Source: DATFNV01 sp963827935 (GTDB lineage: Bacteria; Planctomycetota; Planctomycetia; Gemmatales; Gemmataceae). Taken from it: a stretch of DNA of 64,000 bases. The DNA is taken from assembly GCA_963827935.1 (NCBI GenBank), contig CAWHCN010000024.1, forward strand, positions 1 to 64,000, in the 5' to 3' direction. The position numbers were made by a program, and so were the translations under genes. Below the pieces are notes generated by a model. The model worked only from the letters and a program-made list of their open reading frames with translations, searched no databases and was not told the DNA's origin. Shown here piece after piece: positions 27,042 to 36,091 of the stretch (positions within the stretch are counted from its first letter, which is position 1; each line of letters starts with the position of its first letter).

Positions 27042-28093
27042 TCACTGCACCCGCGAAACCATGTACCGCAGCAAATCGACGCACCGGTTGGAATAGCCCC
27101 ATTCATTGTCGTACCAGCTGACCAGCTTGAAGAAGCGGCTGTTCAGCTCGATGCCCGAGCCGGCGTCGTAGATGCTCGAATGGGCGTCGTGGATGAAATC
27201 GCTGGAAACCACCTCGTCGCCGGTGTAGGCCAGGATGTTCTTCAGGTACGTTTCGCTGGCCTTCTTCATGGCGGCGCAGATGTCCTTGTAGCTGGTGGCC
27301 TTCACGGTTTTGACGGTCAGGTCCACGACCGAGACGGTGGGCGTCGGCACGCGGAAGGACATGCCGGTCAGCTTGCCCTTGACCTCCGGGATAGTGCAGG
27401 CCGACGGCCTTGGCGGCGCCGGTGGTGGAGGGGATGATGTTCGCCGCTGCCGCCCGGCCGCCCTTCCAGTCCTTCTTCGACGGGCCGTCCACCGTCTTCT
27501 GCGTCGCCGTGTAGCTGTGGATGGTGGTCATCAGCCCTTCCTCGATGCCGAAGCCTTCCTTCAGCAGGACGTGGACGACCGGGGCCAGGCAGTTGGTGGT
27601 GCAGCTGGCGTTGGAGATGATGTTGTGCTTCGCCGGGTCGTACTTGTCGTGGTTGACGCCCATGACCACGGTGATGTCGTCCCCCTTGGCCGGCGCGGAG
27701 ATGATGACTTTCTTGGCCCCGGCGGCGAGGTGCCCCTTGGCCTTCTCCGCCTCGGTGAACAGGCCGGTCGACTCGATGACGTAATCGACGCCCAGGGCCC
27801 GCCAGGGCAGCGCCTGCGGCCCTTCCTTGACAGCCAGACACTTGATCCTGTGGCCGTTGACCACCAGCACATCGTCTTCAGCGACCGATGGCGAGGACTT
27901 CTCGCTGACCACAGTGCCGTTGAAGCGGCCCTGGGTCGAATCGTACTTGAGGAGATAGGCCAGGTTGTCGGCAGGGACGATGTCGTTCACGCGCGACGAC
28001 ATCGAGCGACTTGCCCAGCAGCCCCTGCTCGACCAGGGCCCGAAAGACCAGGCGGCCGATGCGCCCGAAGCCGTTGATGCCTACTTTTACCAT
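27042..28093 (-). CDS. gap: Glyceraldehyde-3-phosphate dehydrogenase, type I (two frameshifts)
   Basis: Reads through as a full GAPDH of about 350 residues if one surplus base is removed near 28000 and one near 27388. NAD site 'KVGINGFGRIGRLVFRA', catalytic cysteine in 'SNASCTTNCLAPV', 'TTIHSYTATQKTVDGPS', 'RAAAANIIPSTTGAAKAVG', and after the second break 'GMSFRVPTPTVSVVDLT' and 'WYDNEWGYSNR'. All landmarks are intact across both breaks. The gene is expected to be essential, so the breaks are probably sequencing errors. ATG 28093; pgk follows downstream. Confidence 0.92.
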
Positions 28094-28108
28094 CTGACTA
28101 CTCCTAGG

Positions 28109-28284
28109 CTATCAGCTTTCAGCTATCAGCCTTCAGCCAGCGCGGACGCGCCTGCGGGCCGATAGCCACTACTCCCAGGTGTCGCTAGGTTACATTACGT
28201 CTTTCCACCCCCACGGGGAGGGGCGGGCCGGGCAGCCACCGGCGCCAGGCATGGCTGAAAGCTGAGAGCTGAAAGCTGAAAGCT
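28109..28284. repeat. Inverted repeat of CTTTCAGCTATCAGC type between gap and mdh
   Basis: Left block 28109-28138 (TATCAGCTTTCAGC repeated) and right block 28253-28284 (GCTGAAAGCTGAGAGC repeated) are imperfect reverse complements, each built from short tandem units. The right block ends directly at the mdh start codon and leaves no room for a ribosome site there. The 115 bases between hold the divergent promoter region. Confidence 0.8.
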
Positions 28285-29313
28285 ATGAGCGACACAATCC
28301 GCGTGGCCGTGACCGGGGCGGGCGGGCAGGTGGCGTATGCCATGCTGGCTCGGCTGGCGTCCGGCGAGGTGTTCGGGCCGGACAAAAAAGTCATCCTGCA
28401 ACTGCTCGACATTCCGAAGAAGCCCGACTGGCAGCCCCCCTCGCCGACCGCCCGCCAGCCGCTGGACATCGCCGATGGCAACGCGATGGAACTTCTGGAC
28501 TGCGGCTTCCCGACGCTGGCGGACGTGGTGGTGACCGACAGCGCCGACAAGGCGTTTGCCGGGGCGAACTGGGCGATCCTGGTCGGTGCCTTTCCGCGCG
28601 GGCCGGGCATGGAGCGCAAGGACCTACTGGGCCTCAACGGCAAGATTTTCATCGGCCAGGGAAAGGCGCTGGCGAAGAACGCGGCGTCGGATGTGCGCAT
28701 CCTGGTGATCGGCAACCCGTGCAACACCAACTGCCTGGTCGCGTACAGCAACGGTCGGGCCATCCCGCCGGAGCGCTGGACGGCCATGACCCGCCTGGAC
28801 CACAACCGCGCCGTGTCGGCCCTGGCCCAGAAGGCCGCGGTGCCCAATGCCGCGGTCACCTGCATGACCATCTGGGGCAACCACAGCAACACGCAATTCC
28901 CGGACTTCACCAACGCCAAGATCAATGGTCGGCCGGCCACCGAAGTCATCACCGACCGCAAATGGCTGGAAGAGACGTTTGTGCCCGGCTGCCAGAATCG
29001 TGGGGCGGCGATCATCAAGGCGCGGGGGCTGTCGTCGGCACTGTCGGCCGCCAACGGGGCCATCGATCACGTCAAGAGCCTGCTCCGCCCGACGCCGGCC
29101 AACGACTGGGTCAGCATGGCCATGATCTCCAAGGGACAATACGGCGTGCCCCCGGGCCTGGTCTTCAGCTACCCCTGCAAGAGCGACGGCAAGGGGAACT
29201 ACACCGTCGTCGAGGGAGTGAAGCTCGACGCCTTTGGGCAGGCGAAGTTCCAGGCGACGCTGAAGGAGTTGGAAGAGGAGCGGGGGATGGTGGGCGAGTT
29301 GCTGAAGGGGTAA
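28285..29313 (+). CDS. mdh: Malate dehydrogenase
   Basis: NAD-dependent malate/oxaloacetate enzyme of the TCA cycle, 342 residues, of the longer cytosolic-eukaryotic-like type. NAD site 'VAVTGAGGQVAYAMLARLA', substrate loop 'VGAFPRGPGMERKDLL', 'VIGNPCNTNCLVA', 'TRLDHNRAVSALA' and the catalytic histidine in 'IWGNHSNTQFPD'. ATG 28285 abuts the repeat and has no Shine-Dalgarno sequence, which is unusual; initiation may be leaderless or the repeat may have replaced the site. Divergent from gap. Confidence 0.94.
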   Translation: MSDTIRVAVTGAGGQVAYAMLARLASGEVFGPDKKVILQLLDIPKKPDWQPPSPTARQPLDIADGNAMELLDCGFPTLADVVVTDSADKAFAGANWAILVGAFPRGPGMERKDLLGLNGKIFIGQGKALAKNAASDVRILVIGNPCNTNCLVAYSNGRAIPPERWTAMTRLDHNRAVSALAQKAAVPNAAVTCMTIWGNHSNTQFPDFTNAKINGRPATEVITDRKWLEETFVPGCQNRGAAIIKARGLSSALSAANGAIDHVKSLLRPTPANDWVSMAMISKGQYGVPPGLVFSYPCKSDGKGNYTVVEGVKLDAFGQAKFQATLKELEEERGMVGELLKG

Positions 29314-29339
29314 GCGAACCGGTATTTACGGTTTCGCGG

Positions 29340-29747
29340 TTACGGCTGCGACCAGTCTTCGACGGTCAGCCCGGGCACGCGGCCGAAGTGAGCGACGTTG
29401 CGCGTGGCCACGGCCAGTCCGTGGTGCAGGGCGGTCGCGGCGATGAGGATGTCGTCATCGCCGATGGGTTGCCCGGCCCGAGCGAGAGCGACCCAGATGT
29501 CGGCGGCGAGTTCAGCTATGTCTACGTCGAGGAGAAGCATCTGGTGAACCCGGCACCACGCGGAGAATACAGCCAATTGTGTCGTGGCTCGCCGAAACCT
29601 GAGGCCGCGCAGCACCTCGAAGCGCGTGACAACGGAAATCGTGTTGAACTGGTACTGCTGCCTATAAGAGGCGGCCTTCTGCATGACCTGCGCATTCCGA
29701 CGTCGTAGTAGTTCGGACACGATATCCGTATCGAGTAAGCAGCGCAC
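29340..29747 (-). CDS. PIN-domain ribonuclease toxin (VapC-like)
   Basis: 135 residues, standard for VapC. Acidic residues of the PIN site are visible: 'LLDTDIVSELLR' (first Asp), 'ISVVTRFEVLRG' (Glu), 'GQPIGDDDILIAATAL' (Asp pair) and 'VATRNVAHFGRVPGL' (late Asn/Asp position). GTG 29747 is chosen because AGGAGAA precedes it and the fold starts with 'CLLDTD'. The partner antitoxin ends 10 bases upstream. Such toxins cut tRNA or rRNA; the target is unknown. Confidence 0.87.
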   Translation of the reverse strand: MRCLLDTDIVSELLRRRNAQVMQKAASYRQQYQFNTISVVTRFEVLRGLRFRRATTQLAVFSAWCRVHQMLLLDVDIAELAADIWVALARAGQPIGDDDILIAATALHHGLAVATRNVAHFGRVPGLTVEDWSQP

Positions 29748-29757
29748 GGCCGTTCTC

Positions 29758-30003
29758 CTACAGAATCTTGAAGTCGGGCCCTCGATCCCCAAGGATGGCC
29801 TTCCGTATTTCCGCCCATTCCTCGTCAGATATGTCGTCGGATTCTTTCTCGATCACTTCGAGATCTTTCAACCGTTCCTCCAGCGTCCTGTCGTCCGGCA
29901 CCCAGGGGAAGTACACCTGCACCCGCTGGCCTTCCTCCAGCTTGATCGGCTCCACCGGCCGGAACACACCGTTCTCGTACACCGCTTCGATTGTCCTGCT
30001 CAT
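29758..30003 (-). CDS. AF2212-like (DUF104) antitoxin
   Basis: An 81-residue partner of the PIN toxin. The N-terminus 'RTIEAVYENGVFRPVEPI' and 'EEGQRVQVYF' match the DUF104/AF2212 small beta-barrel antitoxin family; the acidic tail ('KESDDISDEEWAEI') likely wraps the toxin. ATG 30003 follows GGGAGGT. These antitoxins lack a classic DNA-binding motif, so autoregulation is uncertain. Confidence 0.83.
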   Translation of the reverse strand: MSRTIEAVYENGVFRPVEPIKLEEGQRVQVYFPWVPDDRTLEERLKDLEVIEKESDDISDEEWAEIRKAILGDRGPDFKIL

Positions 30004-30078
30004 CGTCGGCACCTCCCAGAGACATTCTACCTTCTCCCCCGCACGGTGAGAAGAACGGCCGAGTCCCATCCGCGTGCC

Positions 30079-30894
30079 TCACCTGTCGCCGATGTACTCC
30101 TCCGTGTACCTGCTCCGCAGCCGGTAGCTGCTCCCTTCGCCCTGGTGCCCCTTCAACTCCTTCTCGATGCGCACTCGAGCACTCTTCATGAGGCCAGCCT
30201 TGGTGTCGAACACGATCTCGCCCTCCGTCTGCATCGGCAACAGCGGCCTCTGGTCGGCCAGGCTCGCCGGCAGCTTGGCAACCGTTGTCGTGAAGGCCAC
30301 CGTCGCTTCGCCGTTCTCGATGGCCTTGCAGGTATAAGTCTGCTTCGCGTCGAACTTCTCGCCGGTGCCCTGCGGCGGCTCCAGGGTGATCTGGTACATG
30401 CGCTCCCAGGCATCGCCTGCCTTGGCGTCGGCAGTGGGGACCACGAGCTTGAACGGCAGATCGCTTTCGAACTTGCTCGCCGGGCCGTACTTCGATTCCT
30501 TCACCTCCACCAGCTGCCCATAGCCATCCACGCGCAGCACAGCCAGGACGTTGCCGACGTATTTCGACAGCTCCTTCTTCAGGTCCGCATCGCTGTGATC
30601 GAGATCGGCGGAGTCGAAGACCAGCGGCTGGCCGTCCGGCGGCGTGACCTCGTGGCGCATCGCCGTCAGCGACAGCGACAGCGTTGCCACGCCATCGGTA
30701 TCCAGCGCGGTGACCTGCCATCGCTTCGTCAGCGTCAATTTCGAGGAGAAGCCGTTCGTCTTGCCGTCGGCGACCTCGGTGGCCGAGCTGACGTGCTCGA
30801 CGCGATAGGTCAAGACCTGGCCCTTCGCCCAGCGGAAGTGCCAGCCGGACGACTGGGCGGGCGCGGCCGACCCGAGGCCGAGGACAATCAACAT
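30079..30894 (-). CDS. Secreted protein of unknown function
   Basis: About 271 residues. The hydrophobic start 'MLIVLGLGSAAPAQSSG' is the core of a signal peptide, and the mature part is beta-rich ('WHFRWAKGQVLTYRVEHVS', 'TYTCKAIENGEATVAFTTTV'), resembling planctomycete DUF6263-type proteins, though I am not sure. The start is a problem: a perfect AAGGAGG site precedes an ATG at 30921, which is in another frame and gives 'MPRTLHFG'. A one-base error just after it would join the two into a complete signal peptide. Located 111 bases downstream of lnt. Confidence 0.68.
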   Translation of the reverse strand: MLIVLGLGSAAPAQSSGWHFRWAKGQVLTYRVEHVSSATEVADGKTNGFSSKLTLTKRWQVTALDTDGVATLSLSLTAMRHEVTPPDGQPLVFDSADLDHSDADLKKELSKYVGNVLAVLRVDGYGQLVEVKESKYGPASKFESDLPFKLVVPTADAKAGDAWERMYQITLEPPQGTGEKFDAKQTYTCKAIENGEATVAFTTTVAKLPASLADQRPLLPMQTEGEIVFDTKAGLMKSARVRIEKELKGHQGEGSSYRLRSRYTEEYIGDR

Positions 30895-31005
30895 CGCCGA
30901 AATGAAGTGTGCGCGGCATGGGTTCCCTCCTTGCGTTCCTGGCCGCTTGCGGCTTCGCAACGAGCGAACGGCGGCCTATAGCAGAGGGAATCCCACGACT
31001 CCAGA

Positions 31006-32803
31006 TCACTTTGCCGCGACTGCCGGGTTCCGCCGGTCGCCCCGGAACCCCAGGACCAGCCCGACCGCGACAATCGCCCAGCAGCTCCACGGTAGCCAGT
31101 CGCCCAGCCGGGCGTAAAGGCTTACCCGATGATCGATGGGGACCTCGGCGATCAGGACGCCGGGCACCGTCTGGAACTCCCGCCAGCGACTGGTGGGTAA
31201 GTCGGCCGCACCGGCGGTCAGCTCCCACAGGCGGGCCTCGCCGATCTCCTGGGTGCGCTGCGGAGCCAGGACCCGGCCGTTCGGATCGATGAGGGCGGAG
31301 ATGCCCATGTTGACCGACCGGCCGACGCTCCGCCGTGCCTCGACGGCGCGAAATCGGCAGATGGCCAGGTGCTGGGCGTGCTCCGGCGTGCCGTCGAACC
31401 AGCCGTCGTTGGAAGTGTTGAGCAGGAAGTCCGCCGCCGGCTGGTCGCCATCCGGCAGGGCGTACTCGCGGGCCAGGCCGCTGACGGTGTCCTCATAGCA
31501 AATCAGGACGCCGTAGTGATAGGAGCCCAGCGGGAAGCGCGTCAGGTGCTGGCCGGAGCGGATGCTGTAGTCGAAGTCGTAGGGAGACAGCACTTCCAGG
31601 AACGGCAACCAGTCCTTGAGCGGAATGTATTCGCCGAAGGGGACGCAGTGGATCTTGTCGTAGCGCCCGCCGGGCCGGCCATCGGCTGTGGCAAGCAGGG
31701 CCGAGTTATAGCGCTGGAGGACGCGCTTGTCCGGAGCCATGACCACCGTGTTGAGCCCTAGCAGCACGTCCGTGTGCCAGGCTCCGGAAACCACCTTCAG
31801 GAATTCGACGCTCGGATCATCTGGTGCCGTCCGGCCAGAGGCTTCGTCAAGCACCTCGACCCAATCGTCCGGCCAACTGGTTTCAGGCCAGACGATCAGG
31901 TTCGGGCGGCGAAGCACGGCGAGCTGGGTGAGCCAAACGTGGTGCCGTTGCATGACTCCGGCCGCCCCCCCCGGCTTGTTCGCCCAGGCCTCGTTCTTGA
32001 TGCGCAGCGGCAGGTTGCCCTGGACCAGCGCCACCTTGGGCCCCACCTCAAAGTCGTTTTGCCGCAAGCGCCATTGGCCATAGCCGAGACTCGCCCCCAG
32101 GAGCACGGCGACGGCGATGCGCCTCGATCAGGAGGGTCCGGCGGCCGATCGCTTGTGCCGGCTCGGGCAGGACCAGCAACCGCCGAAACCACGGCCGGGC
32201 GTACAGCACTTCGAACAGCAGGGCATTGACAGCGGCTACCAGGACGGTCACGGCGTAGACCCCGCCCAGGTCTGCCACCTGGATCGCCGGCAGGAAATCG
32301 TGCTGCGCATGGCCCAGCATGTACCAGGTGAACCCCGTGGCCAGGTGCGCGCGCAGGAAGTCCAGCGCCACCCACACCACCGGCACCGTCACGATCAGCG
32401 GCAAGCGAGTCATACGGTCCAGGAAGCGCACCAGCAGGACGCCCGCCGGCAGATACAGGGCGCAGTAGGTCGCCAGCAACGCCCAGGTGGCGTACATGGT
32501 GGGGTCCGCCACGCGCATCCACTGCAGGGCCGGCCAGAAGAAGAGCAGCCCGCCCGCCCAGGCACAGAAGAAGATGCGCTTCTTCGACGCTCCGGAACGC
32601 ACCAGGGTCAACAGCGGCACCAGGGCCACCCAGGCCAGCCAGCCCCAGTTGAGCGGGAAATAGCAGGCGAAGAGCACAACGCCGGTCAGGAGCGCGGGGG
32701 CGAGGCGAGGCCAGGGGAGCGTGACTGGGTGACGGGGCGAAGGGGCGAAGGGGTGACGGGCCTTGTCCAGCATCGGCACCATACCGGCCTTTGTGTCCTG
32801 CAT
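31006..32803 (-). CDS. lnt: Apolipoprotein N-acyltransferase (one frameshift near 32118)
   Basis: Inner-membrane enzyme that adds the third acyl chain to lipoproteins. About 598 residues after removing one surplus base near 32118. The N-terminal half has about six membrane helices; the C-terminal half is a nitrilase-fold domain with the catalytic triad visible as Glu in 'WPETSWPDD', Lys in 'YDKIHCVPFGEYIPL' and Cys in 'LICYEDTVSG'. ATG 32803 follows AAGGAGG by 10 bases. Residues 11-27 ('RHPFAPSPRHPVTLP') come from GGGTGACGGGGCGAAGGGG-type repeats and are not part of the family. A final membrane helix closes the protein. Confidence 0.9.
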
Positions 32804-32828
32804 GTTCCTCGGTCCTCCTTAACTTTTT

Positions 32829-32894
32829 GGCGAGCGGGGGGCGTTAGCCCCCCGGTTCTTCGTTCACCGGGGGGCTAACGCCCCCCCGCTCGCC
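32829..32894. repeat. 28/29-bp inverted repeat (GGCGAGCGGGGGGCGTTAGC family)
   Basis: Arms 32829-32856 and 32866-32894 pair except for one extra C. It is a member of the 563-626 family and lies between moeA and lnt. Confidence 0.9.
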
Positions 32895-32900
32895 ACGCGC

Positions 32901-34118
32901 TCATTCGATCCGCAGCACCTCGAAGACCTCGCCCTGCTGCCGTCGTTCGGGCCCGGGCTGGAAGACGACGAAGGCGTTGGCCCGAGTCAGGCCGCGCAGG
33001 TCCGGCGAACCGTACCACGGCACCGCACGTACGTGCCAGCCCGATGCGGCCAGCTCCAGCACCGCGGGGTGGTAGGTCGGACGGTCGGTGCGATAGACGA
33101 ACTCTTCGGCAAGCGTGGCCGGGACCACGAACGGCCCGGGATCGCCGTGCCCCGCCAGCCGCCGCAGGGCCGGCCGCACAAACAGCTCGAAACAGACCAG
33201 GGCGCTCACCGGGTTGCCGGGCAGGCCGAATACCAGGGCCGGGGCCGCTTGCGGCTGCGCCGATTGGGAGCCGAAGAACACCGGCTTGCCCGGCTTCATG
33301 GCGACCTTGTGAAAGTGCGGCTGCACGCCGGCCTCGGCCAGCACGCCGGGCACCAGGTCGAGCTGGCCGGCCGACACGCCGCCCGAGAGCAGCAACACAT
33401 CGAACCGCAACCCCTCGGCGACCAGCGGCCGCAGGCTGTCGAGCCGGTCGCGGGCGATGCCCAGGGAGTGCGGCACCCCGCCGGCCCGGGCCACCTGGGC
33501 GCAGAGCATCGGCCCATTGCCGTTGCGGATTTGTCCCGACTCCGGCCGTTCGCCGGCCTCGACGATCTCGTCCCCGGTGGAGAGGACGGCCACGCGGGGG
33601 GCCGGATACAGCCGGGCGCTGGTGCGTCCCACCGTGGCCAGGACGCCCAGTTCCTGGGGGCGAAGCAGCGACCCGGCCGTCAGCACCGTCTCGCCGCAGC
33701 GCATCTCCCGGCCGCGCGGCATGATGTTCTGCCCTGGCTGCGGCGGGCGATCCTCGATCACCACCTGCCCGCCGTCCAGCCGCGTCCGCTCGACCATCAC
33801 CACCGCATCGGCCCCGGCGGGGATGGGTGCCCCGGTCATGATGCGTGTCGCCTGGCCCGGTCCCAGCGGCCGGCTGGGCGTGCGTCCCGCCATCACCTCC
33901 TCGATGACCGGCAGCGTGGCCCGCCCGGTCGCCAGGTCGGCCGACCGCACGGCATAGCCGTCCATCATCGCCTTGTCGAACGGCGGCATGTCCAGGTCGC
34001 TTGTGACATCCTCGGCCAGGACAGCCCCGAGGCTGGCCGCCGATAGCGGACAATCGACCGGCGTCAACGGCCGGGCGGTCCTCAGGACGATCGCCTGGGC
34101 TTCAGCCACGGTGAGCAT
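32901..34118 (-). CDS. moeA: Molybdopterin molybdenumtransferase MoeA
   Basis: Inserts molybdenum into adenylylated molybdopterin in Moco synthesis. 405 residues. Family landmarks: 'PPFDKAMMDGYAVRSADL', 'MTGAPIPAGADAVVMVE', 'VLSTGDEIVEAGE', 'LLLSGGVSAGQLD', 'KPGKPVFFG' and 'FGLPGNPVSALVCFELF'. ATG 34118 begins the typical start 'MLTVAEAQAIVL'; the frame upstream only crosses repeats. The product would serve the sulfite-oxidase-like molybdoenzyme at 14.9 kb, among others. Confidence 0.94.
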   Translation of the reverse strand: MLTVAEAQAIVLRTARPLTPVDCPLSAASLGAVLAEDVTSDLDMPPFDKAMMDGYAVRSADLATGRATLPVIEEVMAGRTPSRPLGPGQATRIMTGAPIPAGADAVVMVERTRLDGGQVVIEDRPPQPGQNIMPRGREMRCGETVLTAGSLLRPQELGVLATVGRTSARLYPAPRVAVLSTGDEIVEAGERPESGQIRNGNGPMLCAQVARAGGVPHSLGIARDRLDSLRPLVAEGLRFDVLLLSGGVSAGQLDLVPGVLAEAGVQPHFHKVAMKPGKPVFFGSQSAQPQAAPALVFGLPGNPVSALVCFELFVRPALRRLAGHGDPGPFVVPATLAEEFVYRTDRPTYHPAVLELAASGWHVRAVPWYGSPDLRGLTRANAFVVFQPGPERRQQGEVFEVLRIE

Positions 34119-34142
34119 AGGCACCCTTAGAGCGGCCGGAAG

Positions 34143-34445
34143 AAATGAACCACAGAGACACAGAGACACAGAGACACAGAGACACAGAGAAGACAAACAC
34201 CGTTGTGGCACGGTCCCCCTGTTGTGGCACGGTCTCCTGACCGTGTCACCCGGCTGACCGAAGGTCGCCCCTGTTGTGGCACGGTCTCCTGACCGTGCCA
34301 CCCGGCCTGACCGAAGGTCTCCCGACCCAGCGGGAGCCCGTGAGACCTTCGGTCGTCGCGAGTGGCACGGTCAGGAGACCGTGCCACAACGAGTGTCCTT
34401 TCCCTGCTTTCTGTCTTCTCTGTGGCTCTGTGGCTTTGTGGTTCA
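34143..34445. repeat. Nested direct and inverted repeats between panB and moeA
   Basis: Outer arms: an ACAGAGACAC run (34146-34190) against TCTGTGGCTCTGTGG (34400-34445). Inner part: GTTGTGGCACGGTCTCCTGA occurs twice in direct orientation (about 34212 and 34272) and once inverted (34362-34390), with GACCGAAGGTC-type links. No gene is present in this 340-base gap. The stack could fold into a large cruciform and would be hard to assemble correctly. Confidence 0.88.
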
Positions 34446-34461
34446 TTCTTTCCGGAAGCTG

Positions 34462-35302
34462 TTATCGAAAACTGTGCTCCGGCCCCGGGAAGCTGCCGTC
34501 GCGGACCTCGCGGCAGTAGCTTTCTGCGGCGCGGACGATCGCCCGGCCCAGGTCGGCATACTGCTTCACGAAACGCGGCTTCAGGTCGTCGAACAGGCCC
34601 AGCATGTCGTGCGCCACCAGGATTTGCCCGTCGCAGCCGGCCCCCGCGCCGATGCCGACGGTGGGGATCTTCAGGCCGGCCGTCACCTCGCGGGCCAGCT
34701 CGGCGGGGACGCATTCCAGCACCACGGCGAAGGCACCGGCCTGCTGCGTGGCCAGGGCGTCCTCGGTAATGCGCTCTTCATCGCGCTGCACCCGGAAGCC
34801 GCCCAGCCGATGGACCGATTGCGGCGTCATCCCGACGTGGCCCATGACCGGGATGTCGCAGCGGGTGATGGCCTCGATGGCGGCGGCGCTGCGCACTCCG
34901 CCTTCCAACTTCACCGCGTGCGCTCCACCTTCCTTGACCAGCCGTCCGGCACTCTCGGCCGCCTGTTGCGGGCTGACCTGAAAACTCATGAACGGCATGT
35001 CGGCCACCAGCAGGCCGCGCCGGATGCCCCGCGCCACCAGCCGCGTGTGATAGATCACCTCGTCCAGGGTCACGCTCAGCGAATTCTCGTGCCCCTGCAC
35101 CACCATGCCCAGCGAATCGCCGACGAGCAGCCCATCGACCCCCGCGGCATCGAGCAGCCGGGCCATCGTGTAGTCATAGGCGGTGAGCATGGTCAGCCGC
35201 ACGCCGCGGGACCGGGCCGACAGGAAATCCGGCACGGTGACCGAGCGCAACTCCTGCGCTGGTGCCGTTGGTATTGCCCGAAGGCGTGGTGGCGGTGCTC
35301 AT
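34462..35302 (-). CDS. panB: 3-methyl-2-oxobutanoate hydroxymethyltransferase (frameshift near 35255)
   Basis: First enzyme of pantothenate synthesis. The conserved body from 'RSVTVPDFLSARSRG' is intact: 'MLTAYDYTMARLLDAAG', 'LVGDSLGMVVQGHENSL', 'VKLEGGVRSAAAIEAI', 'MGHVGMTPQSVHRLGGF' and 'TVGIGAGAGCDGQILV'. In frame it could only start at TTG 35250, which has no spaced ribosome site. A normal ATG at 35302 opens another frame reading 'MSTATTPSGNTNGTSA', and a missing base or two near 35255 would join them. I prefer that reading. Confidence 0.87.
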
Positions 35303-35411
35303 GACTACATCCTGAACAGGAGAGGGAGCGGCATCCGTACACGGAGGTATTATAAGGGAGCCGGGCCAGCCGGGGAACGCTGGTCGGTGGCGTTGCGTCA
35401 CTCCGCTAACC

Positions 35412-35567
35412 CGGATTTCAAACCACAAAGGACACAAAGAACACAAAGAAGAGAAGGCAAACCGGGGCAGAGTCGCCCGGCGAGGCCAGTCATCAAGCTG
35501 ACTCCGCCTGCCGCGATTTCCTCTTCTTTGTGTTCTTTGTGTCCTTTGTGGTTAGAAATCCGGGATA
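35412..35567. repeat. Inverted repeat, ACCACAAAGGACACAAAGAA type (copy 1)
   Basis: Left arm about 35412-35448 (ATTTCAAACCACAAAGGACACAAAG...) and right arm about 35518-35567 (CTTCTTTGTGTTCTTTGTGTCC...). The spacer has no gene. Two further copies are at 39627-39810 and 62033-62178. The 420-base gap between panB and the next gene is otherwise featureless. Confidence 0.9.
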
Positions 35568-35723
35568 ATGTGCTAGGCTTTCCCCATCGGGCCGCCCCCG
35601 GCTCGCCGCCAGGACCTTCGTCCCCACGACTCCCACCCGGCAGAATCCCCTCAGCACAATTCAACCTCCAGCCGTCCTTGCCGCCGGCATCCCGTCGCCG
35701 CGGAACAATGAAGGGACCCCGGG

Positions 35724-36002
35724 ATGCCGCGCGAACATCGCAAGATCGGTGAAATCCTTGTCGGACTGGGTATCTTGAAAGGCTCCGATGTGAATCGAGT
35801 CATGGAAGCGCTGTTGCGCCGGCTCGATCGGCAGAAATTCGGACAGATGGCCCAAACGATGGGCCTTTTGCGCGAAGAGCACATCCTGGCCGCCCTGGCG
35901 GTGCAGATGGACCTCTTCCCCGGCATCGAACGGATGTCGCTGGGCGAAATCCTGCATAGTTTACAGGACCCGAAACCGGAGGCGCCGAAGGCGACGGCGT
36001 GA
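35724..36002 (+). CDS. Stand-alone MshEN/GspE-N-like small protein
   Basis: A 92-residue protein whose start 'HRKIGEILVGLGILKGSDV' and second half 'MGLLREEHILAALAVQMDL' look like the MshEN (T2SSE_N) helical module, found at the N-terminus of type II secretion and type IV pilus ATPases and able in some cases to bind c-di-GMP. No ATPase domain is attached. It is convergent with the long secretin gene, so a link to that secretion or pilus system is possible but not shown. ATG 35724 follows GGGACCCCGGG without a clear ribosome site. Confidence 0.62.
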   Translation: MPREHRKIGEILVGLGILKGSDVNRVMEALLRRLDRQKFGQMAQTMGLLREEHILAALAVQMDLFPGIERMSLGEILHSLQDPKPEAPKATA

Positions 36003-36010
36003 CCCACTTT

Positions 36011-36084
36011 GCAGGCGAGCGGCGCGGCGTCAGCCCGCCGGTACTCACGAGCACCGGCGGGCTGACGCCGCGCCGCTCGCCTGC
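36011..36084. repeat. 32-bp perfect inverted repeat
   Basis: Arms 36011-36042 and 36053-36084 (GCAGGCGAGCGGCGCGGCGT and its complement). It lies between two convergent genes and is a diverged member of the GCGAGCGG family. Confidence 0.92.
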
Positions 36085-36091
36085 TGAATTA

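Noticed and set aside
27042..28093. gap as a true pseudogene
   Set aside because: Two one-base breaks but every functional motif is conserved on both sides, no second gap copy is seen here, and similar breaks occur all over the window; sequencing error is the simpler reading.
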